Below the pieces are notes generated by a model. It made no database searches and was not told the DNA's origin. It saw nothing but the letters and a program-made list of their open reading frames with translations. Both the position numbers and the translations under genes were made by a program. Positions 55,511 through 64,000 of a stretch of 64,000 nucleotides of DNA are shown one piece after another. Numbering within the stretch: the stretch's first letter is position 1; each line of letters opens with the position of its first letter. Origin of the DNA: Holophagales bacterium. Its GTDB lineage: Bacteria > Acidobacteriota > Thermoanaerobaculia > UBA5066. The stretch is from assembly GCA_016719485.1 (NCBI GenBank), contig JADJZB010000008.1, positions 222,155 to 286,154 of the forward strand. The letters are read 5' to 3'.

Positions 55511-58500
55511 ATGATCCCGTCCGTCCTCTCCACGCAGGTCCGGAAGGGGATCGAGGAGTTCCTCCTCACGACGTTCCCGGTCACGACGCCGCTCTTCCAG
55601 CAGAGCCTCCCGGACCTGCTCCGCAGGGATGGGTCGGTCTTTCGAGGGCCGTATCTTTCATTGAAGCTGCCGTTCCGGACGGGAGAGAAGGGTGTCCGGT
55701 ACTTTCCTGAGGTGCTTCCCGAGGGCTTCCGGCCGCACCGGCACCAGGAGCGGGCCTTCGAGCGGCTGGCCGGGCCTGACCGGCTCTCGACGATCCTCGC
55801 GACGGGGACCGGGTCGGGCAAGACGGAGTGCTTCCTCTACCCCATCCTCGACCACTGCGCCCGGCGAGGTGGGAGGCCAGGGGGTAAAGGCGGTCGTCGT
55901 CTACCCGATGAACGCCCTCGCGACCGACCAGGCGAAGCGCTTCGCGCGGGCCATCGAGGCGAACCCGGCCCTGAAGGGAAAGGTGACCGCGGGGCTCTAC
56001 GTGGGGGGGATCGGACACGAGACGCGGAAGGTGATGGGGCCCGACGACGTCATCACCGACCGCGAGACGATGCGGACCTCGCCGCCCGACATCCTCCTGA
56101 CGAACTACAAGATGCTCGACTACCTGCTCATCCGCCCGGAAGACGCGCGGCTCTGGCAGGGGAACGGGCCGGAGACCCTCCGGTTCCTCGTCGTCGACGA
56201 GCTGCACACGTTCGACGGGGCGCAAGGCGCCGACCTCGCCTGCCTCATCCGGCGGCTGAAGGCGCGGCTCAGGACGCCGGAGAGGCACCTCTGCGGCATC
56301 GGCACGTCGGCGACGCTCGGCGAAGGGCCCGAAGGGATGAACGCCGAGGCGCTGAGCGACTACGCGGCGAAGCTCTTCGGCGAGCCGTTCGGGACGGACT
56401 CGATCGTCGGCGAGACGGTGGAGACGACCGAGGAGTTCCTGAAGGGGACCTCGTGACGCGGTTCGGGTGCCGGGGCCGGAGAAGCGCGAGGCGCTCGACC
56501 CGCTGGTACGCGGGCCAGGCCGAGTACCTCGAGGCGCAGCACCGGCTCTGGTTCGACGAGGCCTGGACGCGGCGGGGGAGACGACTCCCTCGTGGGTCTC
56601 GGTGAGCGGCTCAAGGGGCACGCCTTCCTTCGGAATCTCCTCGTCATCCTGGACGGGAAGGCGCGCGAGCTGCGGGCCGTGAAGGACGAGCTGGCCCGCC
56701 AGGTGCCGGGTTTCGCGGGGGCGGACGTCGAGACGTTCGACCGGCTCCTCGGGAGCTTCCTTGCGCTCGTCTCGGCGGCGCGGGTGAAGGGGCCCGACGG
56801 GAAGCCCCGCCCGCTGGTGCAGGTGAGGCTGCAGCTCTGGCTGCGCGAGCTGAGCCGGCTGGTGGCGATGGTGGAGATCCCGCCGCCGGGAGGCTCGCCC
56901 CGCCTTGCCTTCGCCGACGACCTCGCTGCCGAGGAGGCAAAGAAGGCGCTGCCGATCGTCCACTGCCGGGAGTGCGGCGTCACCGGCTGGGGCGCTGTCT
57001 ACAAGGCCCAGGACCAGCGGCTCGAGGCGGGGCTCAAGGGGTTCTACGACGCGTTCTTCCGCTTCAGCCCCACGGTGGCGTTCGTCTACCCGGAGGAGGA
57101 CGGAGCCACGTGCGACCAGCGCGGCTTCGCGTGGTGGCTCTGCACCGAGTGCCTGAGACTCGCGCAGGCGAACGAGGCGGGCGAGTGCCCGGGCTGCGGG
57201 ACGGGGCCGGAGGCGGCGCTGAGGGTGCGCGTCGGCGAGAACACGTACCGCGACCGGGAGGGGAAGACGCACGGGCACCACAGCTGCTCGTCGTGCGGCG
57301 GCCACAACAGCCTCACCATCGTCGGCTCGCGCGCGGCGAGCCTGACGAGCGTCGCCCTCTCGCAGCTCTTCGCCTCGCGCTTCAACGACGACAAGAAGCT
57401 CCTCGCCTTCTCCGACTCGGTGCAGGACGCCTCGCATCGCGCCGGCTTCTTCGGGGCGCGAACGTACGCCTTCAACTTCCGGACGGCGGTGCAGAAGGTG
57501 GTGGCCTCGCTCGGGGGGCCGGTTCCTCTCGCCGAGCTTCCGCGGAGGGTCGCGGAGTTCTGGCGGGAGAAGCTGACCGACGGGCCGTTCGTGGCGACCT
57601 TCCTGCCGCCCGACATGGAGTGGCTGCACGACTGGGAGGCGCTGCGAACCGACGGGAAGGTCCCCGAGGGCTCGGACCTCGTGAGCTGGTCGAGAAGCGT
57701 ATCGCCTGGGAGGTCTGGAGCGAGTACACGTTCAAGAGCCGCATCGGCCGGACGCTCGAGAAGTCGGGCAGCTCGGTGCTCGTGCCGCGCCCGGAGGTCA
57801 TCGAGGCGGCCGTGGCGAAGCTCCTGCCGGTGCTTCGGGAGGAGATCGGCGTCCTCCGCGACCTCGACGGCGCAACTCTCCGCAAGCTGATTGAGGGCTA
57901 CCTTGTGACTCTGAAGAACAAGGGCGCCGTGCAGCAGGCGGACCTCGGGCCGTACGTCGAGTCGGGCGGGAACGTCTACCTCCTCAACAGGACGAAGCAC
58001 CTGCCGGGCTTCTCGAAGCACACCCGGGCACCGGCCTTCCTCGCGAGCCAGGGCTTCTCGCGCTTCAACACCTGCTCCGGTCGACAGCGCAGCAGGCGCC
58101 GACCTGGTTCGAAGACTGGCTCGCCCGGTCTCTCGCGTCGGTTGACGGGCGAGCGGGGCCTACGCGGCCGAGATCTGGAAGCTCGTCGTCGGGGGGCTCA
58201 TCGACGCCGGGGTCCTCTTCCAGCGGACGGGCCCGCACGGTGCTTCCGTCTGGGGCCTCCGGGAGGACCTCTTCCTCGTCGTCGACACGGTCGCCCAGAT
58301 GCGATGCGGGCGCTGCGGCTCGAACGTCTCGGTGGCGGCCTCGGAAGCCGAGGCGTGGGTCGGCGCCTCCTGCCTGCGCTACCGGTGCGCCGGCGTTCTC
58401 GCGCCGGAGCCTCCGCGCGAGGACTACTACCGGAGCCTCTATGCGACGGGGGACGTGAGCCGCCTCTTCGCCGAGGAGCACACGGGGCTCCTCGAGCGCG

Positions 58501-61500
58501 CCGAACGGGAGGAGATCGAGATCGCCTTCAAGGCGAAGCCGGAGGACCGGAAGCCAGGCGACCCGAACCTCCTCTCCTGCACGCCGACGCTCGAGATGGG
58601 GATCGACATCGGCGACCTGTCGTCGCTCGCGCTCTGCTCGGTGCCGCCGAAGTCGAGCAACTACCTCCAGCGGGCCGGGCGGGCCGGACGGCGCGACGGA
58701 AACGCCTTCATCCTCGCCGTGGCGAACGGCCGCCCGCACGACCTCTTCTTCTACTTCGAGCCGGAGGAGATGATCCAGGGCCTCGTCGAGCCGCCGGGCT
58801 GCTTCCTCAACGCCTCGGCCGTCCTCGAGCGGCAGCTCACGGGCTACGTCTTCGACCGCTGGGTCGAAACGGGCCTCACGAAAGGGGCGATCCCCGAGAA
58901 GCTTGGCCCGGTTCTCGACGCGGTGGAGAAGGGAACGGCCGCCCGCGACGCCTTCCCGAACAACCTCATCCAGTTCTTCGACCTGAACCGGACCTCGCTC
59001 GAAGAGGACTTCCTGGCGCTCTTCGCGGGAGAGGTGACGGAACACTCGCGCGAGCGGCTCCGGACGTTCGTTCGCGGGACGGACCCCGAGGTCCCCGCGC
59101 TCCCCGTTATCCTGGTCGAGGAGCTGCAGGAGGTGGTGAAGGAGAGGAAGAGCCTACGGAACGCCGTGCGGCGCCTCGCGGAGCGAGTCGAGAAGGTGGA
59201 AGCCGAACCGGCGGGCGGGGACGAGCGCGAGAAGGAGCTCTCGGAGCTGCGCCAGGAGAAGCACGCGCTGACACGCCTCGTAGCCGACATCAACGGCAAG
59301 CACGTGCTGAACTTCCTCACCGATGCGGGGCTTCTCCCCAACTACGCCTTCCCCGAGAACGGGGTCCAGCTCAAGTCGGTGATCTACCGGCGGAACGACA
59401 AGGCGAAGGACGCCGAGAAGAAGTACGAGACGAAACAGTACGTCTACGAGCGGCCGGCGGCGTCGGCCATCATCGAGCTGGCCCCCGCGAGCAGCTTCTA
59501 CGCGCAGGGGCGGAAGCTCCTCGTCGACCAGGTGAACGTCGACCTCTCGAGGCCCGAGCCGTGGCGCTTCTGCGCCGAGTGCTCGTACATGGAGAAGGAG
59601 GGGGAGAAGGAGCTTTCGGCCGCCTGCCCCCGATGCGAGAGCCCCCTCTGGCCCGACGCGGGGCAGAAGCGATCGATGCTCCGGATGAAGCAGGTGCTCT
59701 CCACGGAGAACGACAAGGAGAGCCGCTCGTACGACGAAAGCGACGACCGCGAGCCGCAGTTCTTCCAGCGGAACATGTTCGTGGTGACGAGTCCGGCCGA
59801 CGTGAAGGCGGCCTATTCGCTGCCGGTCGACGGGGTGCCCTTCGGCTTCGAGTTCTTCGGGAAGCTCACGCTCCGCGAGGTGAACTTCGGGAAGCGCGAT
59901 ACGGGCCAGGCGACGCTCAGGATCGCCGGGGAGGACTTCGAGGACACGGGGTTCGTCGTCTGCCAGTCGTGCGGGAAGGTGAAGGGGATCGGAAGGGGTG
60001 GTCGAACGGCCAGCCCGTCTCCATCGACCACGCGCTCCACTGCCGCTTCCGGCCGACGCCGAGCGCGACGCCGCCCCCGACGCCCTGACGGCCTTCCAGA
60101 CGGAGTTCCTCTACCGGCAGTTCGACTCGGAGGGAATCCGAATCCTCCTCCCCGTCGCCAAGTTCGACGTGGAGCAGAAGGTGGAGTCGTTCGTGGCGGC
60201 GCTCGACCTCGGGCTGAAGAAGCGCTTCCGGGGCGACCCGGGGCACCTCCTGACGACGGTCACGAGCGAGCCGGTGAAGGGCTCGGGGTGAGGAAGCGGT
60301 TCCTCGTTCTCTACGACGGGGTGCCCGGGGGAACGGGCTACCTCGACGAGCTGATGCGGGACGAGAACGGCATTCTCGACGTCCTGCAGAAGGCGCTGGA
60401 CGTCCTGACGGCCTGCTCGTGCCAGCACCACCCTGCGAAGGACGGCTGCTACCGCTGCCTCCTCGCGTACCGAGGCCGGCACGACAAGCTCCGGACGTCG
60501 CGGCGGGAGGCGATCGACATCCTCGGGTCGATCCTCCGGGAGCGGGGGCGAATCGAGCGGGTGGAGCAGATCTCGACGATCCCGCTCGGGTCGCTCCTCG
60601 AGAGCGAGCTGGAAGCGCGGTTCGTGGAGGCGCTCCGGCGGAGCCGGATCGGCGACCAGCCTGTGCAGCTCCTCCAGACCGTGGTGAAGGGGAAGACGGG
60701 CTGGTTCCTGAAATGCGCCGCCGGGAGCTGGCTCGTCGAGCCGCAGGTGGACCTGGGCCCCGAGGAGGGCGTCGAGGTCCCGTCGCGGGCCGACTTCGTC
60801 CTGCACCCGGAAGGGGGCGGCTCGGCGCTGCCGATCGCCGTCTTCACCGACGGCTTCGAGTACCACGCCGACCCCGCGTCGGGGAACCAGCGGCTCGGCC
60901 TCGACACGGCTCAGCGCCTCGCCATCGTTCGCTCGGGGCGGTACCGGGTCTGGTCGCTCACCTGGGACGACGTGATGGAGCGCTTCGACCCGAAGACGCC
61001 GAAGCTGACGCCTCTCGGCGCCGACCGGCGGCCACTGTTCCAGGTTCTCGCCGGGAGATTGGCCGCGGGCGCCGCGCCGGACTGGATGGCGCTGGCGGAA
61101 GCGTCGACCTTCGAGATGCTCCTCGAGCGCCTCGACCGGTCGCGGGAGCGCGACTGGAGTGGCTTCGCGTGCGCGTGGGCGCTCTCGTTCCTGGAGCAGG
61201 GGCGTGGGACGACGCTCGGCGGGGCCGAGAGGCTGCGAGACGACCTCCTCGCTCGCGGAGCAGCGCGGCTCGCTCGAGCACGGACCGGAGCGTTGCCGGA
61301 TCCGGTGGCAGACGGGGCGCGTCGAGCACCTCCTCCTCGGGACGTCGCCCGGTCATCCAGGGCCTCGTCTTCGGAAAGGCCGAGGCGCTTGGGCGGGGGA
61401 GTTTCGAGGGGACGGCCGTCTCGCTGCGCCTCAACGAGATCTATGGCGTCAACTCCCCGGTCGAGTGGAAGGACGCCTGGCGGAAGTACCTCTGGGCGAC

Positions 61501-61932
61501 GAACGTCGCCCAGTTCGTCGGGCGAAGCGAGTTCGTGACGGCGGAGGGGTTAGCCGCTGGGCGGTATGCGGACCTCCTGGGTGACCTGCTGGGCGCCGTT
61601 CCGCCGAAGAAGGCCCTCGCACCGGCGACCGAGAACCTCCTCCTGCAGGCGGACGTGGCCGTCCGCGACCTCCTCCTCGCCCTCCTCGAAGCCGGGGCCA
61701 GGGCGCCCGAGATGGGCTACGAGCTGACCGGGGCAGGCGGGGAGATCGTCGCGATGGCGGAGCTGGGGTGGGAGAAGCAGCGGTCGCCGTCCTCCTGCCG
61801 CGCGAGGAGCCGTTCCGGGCCGCCTTCGACGGAGCCGGATGGGTGGTCTTCCTCGCCGGGGAGACGGACACGAACCCGGAGGCGGTCCTCGAGGCGCTCG
61901 GGGGCGGGAAGAGAGCGGAGGAACGGGAATGA
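55511..61932 (+). pseudogene. Giant DUF1998 helicase with nuclease-like C-terminus (DruE/DrmAB-like), frame-broken
   Basis: About 2,100 residues in broken frames, from an ATG behind GGCGGAGGG. Walker A ILATGTGSGKTECFLY near residue 95, VVVYPMNALATDQAKRFA, DELHTFDGAQGADL (motif II), CGIGTSATLG (III). Then zinc-finger pairs CRECG, CTEC, CPGCG, CSSCGG; CTPTLEMGIDIGDLSS and LQRAGRAGRRDGN (motifs V-VI). DUF1998 follows: YDGVPGGTGYLDELM and CSCQHHPAKDGCYRCLLAYR. After it, SRADFVLHPEGG and PIAVFTDGFEYH suggest a PD-(D/E)xK-like domain, then a domain ending at 61932. Size and domains resemble Druantia DruE or a fusion of DISARM DrmA and DrmB. About a dozen frame breaks (55.88, 56.46-56.58, 57.69, 58.08-58.18, 60.0-60.3, 61.25-61.36, 61.79 kb). 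Confidence 0.82.
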
Positions 61933-64000
61933 AGGTCGCGATCTCGGACGACTTCCTGCTGGCGTTCTCGAACGTCCAGAAGACTCACCAGAAGAAGGTC
62001 CGGGAGTTCATCGAGCTCTTCCGGGAGAACCCGGAAGCCGGGGGCATCCAGTACCACCCGGTGAAGAAAGCCCGCGACCCGAACCTCTACTCCGTTCGGA
62101 TCGACCAGGCTTACCGGGCGATCGTCTTCCACCCTGCCGACACGGATCTCTACCTCCTGACCTGGGTCGACCACCACGACGAGGCCTACGCGTGGGCCGA
62201 GAGGAAGGTCTTCCGCGTCAACCCGATGACGGGTGCGCTCCAGGTGCTCGCCGCCGACGCCGTCGAAGCGGCGGAGGTGGCGCCGAAGAAGGCTGCCGCC
62301 GCCCCGAAGGCCGGCCTCTTTCGGAAGGTGAAGGACGAAGCTCTTCTGCGCTTCGGCGTTCCGGCCGAGCTCGTTCCGACGGTGCGGGCGATCGGGGACA
62401 GGCGGGGCTGGAGGAGCCGCGGCGACCCTGCCGCAGGAGGCCTACGAGGCGCTCTTCCTCCTCGCGGCGGGGTACGACGCCGACGCGGTGCTGCGCGAGC
62501 TGGAGAAGCCGCTCGAGCCCGTGGCGGCCGACCCGACCGACTTCGCGGCGGCTCTCGCGAACGACGACTCGAAGCGACGTTTTGTCGTCGTCTCCGATGC
62601 CAAGGAGCTGGCCGAGCTGCTCAACGCACCGCTGGAGCAGTGGAGGGTCTTCCTCCACCCGAAGCAGCGCAAGCTCGTCTCCATGACGGCGAGCGGCCCC
62701 TACCGCGTGCTCGGAGGGGCGGGAACGGGGAAGACCGTCGTCGCGATGCACCGGGCGAAGCACCTCGTCGAAACGGTGTTCCCCGGGCGGAACGACCGGA
62801 TCCTCTTCACCACCTTCACCCGAAACCTCGCGACGGACATTCACGAGAACCTGAAGACGCTCTGCGGCCCCGACCTTCTCTCGCGGATCGAGGTTGTGAA
62901 TCTCGACGCATGGGTGTCGAACTTCCTGAAAGGTCGCGGCTATCGGTTCGAACCGGTCTTCGACGGAGAGAACAACGAACTCTGGGAGAACGCCCTCGCG
63001 CTCGCGCCACCCGAGACGGGACTCTCGGGCGAGTTCTACCGTCAGGAGTGGGACGAGGTCATCCAGCCGCAGGGGATCGACACTCTGGCCGAGTACCTTC
63101 GCGCCCCCCGTCTCGGCCGCGGGACGAAGATCGGCCGGGCCACTCGCGAGGCCATCTGGCCCGTCTTCCGCGAGTACCGCTCCCAGCTCAACGAGCACGG
63201 GAAGCGCGAGTACATCGACATGGTCCGCGACGCCCGACAGCTCATCGAGAAGCAGGGGATCCGCCTCCCGTACCGGGCCGTCGTCGTCGACGAGGCCCAG
63301 GACATGCACGCCGAAGCCTACCGGCTCATCCGGGCGCTCGTGCCAACCGGCCCGAACGACCTCTTCATCGTCGGCGACGCCCACCAGCGCATCTACCGCC
63401 ACCGGGCCACTCTCGGGAAGTGCGGCATCGACATCCGGGGGCGCGCGGAAGCTCCGGCTCAACTACCGCACCACCGACGAGATCCGCCGCTTCGCCGTCG
63501 CCCTTCTCGAAGGGCGCGACATCGACGATCTCGACGGCGGCCTCGATGACCAGAAGGGCTACATGTCGCTGACGCACGGCCCGAAAGTCGAGGTCCACGG
63601 TCTGAAGACCGCCGCTGCCGAAGCAGCCTTCATCGGAAAGCACGTCAAGGAGCTCATCGACTCCGGCGCGGCGTCGGAGTCGATCTGCATCGTCGGGCGT
63701 ACGAAGACCGTGATCGAGCACGCAAGGACGCGCTCCGTTCCGCCTCCCTCGACCTCTACGAGATCAAGCGCGAGGCCACAGACAACCGCGCCCGCCCTGG
63801 CATTCGCGTCGCGACCATGCACCGGGTCAAGGGCCTCGAGTTCGACCATGTCGTCGTCGCCTCGGTTAATGACAAGGTCATTCCGCTCGACAAGGCCCTC
63901 AAAGCCGGCGCGGACCAGGTGGCCGCCCGAAACGCGGAGACCGGGGAACGCGCATTGCTCTACGTTGCACTGACCAGGGCGAAGAAGTCGGCGGCGGTCA
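61929..64000 (+). pseudogene. RelE-UvrD helicase fusion (3' partial, frame-broken)
   Basis: ATG overlaps the stop of the giant helicase gene (ATGA), so it is coupled to it. The first 100 residues have a RelE/ParE-type fold: FSNVQKTHQKKVREFIELFR, PNLYSVRIDQAYRAIVFHPA and TWVDHHDEAYAWA. After a linker come UvrD/Rep motifs: Walker A LGGAGTGKTVVAMHRAKHL (about residue 262), FTTFTRNLA (Ia), VVVDEAQDMHAEAYRLI (II), VGDAHQRIYRH (III), LNYRTTDEIRRF (IV), VATMHRVKGLEFDHVVVAS (V), LLYVALTRAKK (VI). Frame breaks near 62.40-62.43, 63.45 and 63.73 kb. Continues past the window. The RelE part may sense or act on RNA; that is inference. Confidence 0.83.

Noticed and set aside
55511..61932. MrfA/YprA-type DNA repair helicase
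   Set aside because: It has the DUF1998 domain but is nearly three times longer, with extra zinc fingers and a nuclease-like C-terminus.
43366..64000. CRISPR array or integrase within the island
   Set aside because: No regularly spaced repeats and no recombinase motifs were seen.

Overview
The window is about 64 kb of very GC-rich, densely coded bacterial DNA. No 16S or other decisive taxonomic marker is present. A kinase-TPR receptor protein, a SelB, a futalosine-type or ubiquinone-type UbiA prenyltransferase, the panBCD operon and a tmRNA with tag ANDSELALAA fit a soil or wastewater Acidobacteriota- or Myxococcota-like organism, but that is inference. Many genes use GTG starts and overlap by 4 bases (GTGA or ATGA).

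Region 1 (1-8977) is one operon for a membrane complex related to formate hydrogenlyase and complex I: two tandem HyfB-type antiporter subunits (the first cut by the window edge), HyfC, HyfE, HyfF, a fused 30-kDa/49-kDa subunit, a fused ferredoxin/NuoB subunit, and hypA. The large subunit lacks the cysteine pairs that bind NiFe, so this looks like an Ehr (energy-converting-hydrogenase-related) complex, not a hydrogenase. Region 2 (9061-21806) holds a Ser/Thr kinase with TPRs, a phosphatase, hypF, selB, an FAD dehydrogenase, a CYTH/nucleotidyltransferase pair, a pseudopilin and a ComEA-like protein. Region 3 (22321-30253) is housekeeping: a LuxR-type regulator, UbiA, a deoxynucleoside kinase, panBCD, a zinc-ribbon protein with a structured leader, a trans-sulfuration enzyme and an AAA ATPase.

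Region 4 (30322-38353) is accessory: a cluster of nucleotidyltransferases with a small antitoxin-like protein, cutA, an AlkB-type hydroxylase, ssrA, a MazEF-type toxin-antitoxin pair, a beheaded ADP-ribosylglycohydrolase, a Tat-exported aldolase-like enzyme and a LOG gene with an internal deletion. Region 5 (38479-43247) is a YhaN/YhaO (SbcC/SbcD-like) pair.

Region 6 (43366 to the end) is a defence island: a 5'-truncated DrmD-like SNF2 helicase, a DrmMI-like adenine methylase, a DUF262-HNH protein, an AIPR protein, an inverted ShosTA-like phosphoribosyltransferase/DprA pair, a roughly 2,100-residue helicase with DUF1998 and a nuclease-like C-terminus, and a RelE-UvrD helicase fusion running off the window. 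Gene order and overlaps suggest a mosaic of class 1 DISARM with a fused DrmAB- or DruE-like helicase. This region is full of single-base frame breaks; frames are otherwise conserved, so much of this is probably consensus error, though the DrmD truncation is structural. Two similar breaks, at six-base G/C runs, hit hypF and the FAD dehydrogenase.
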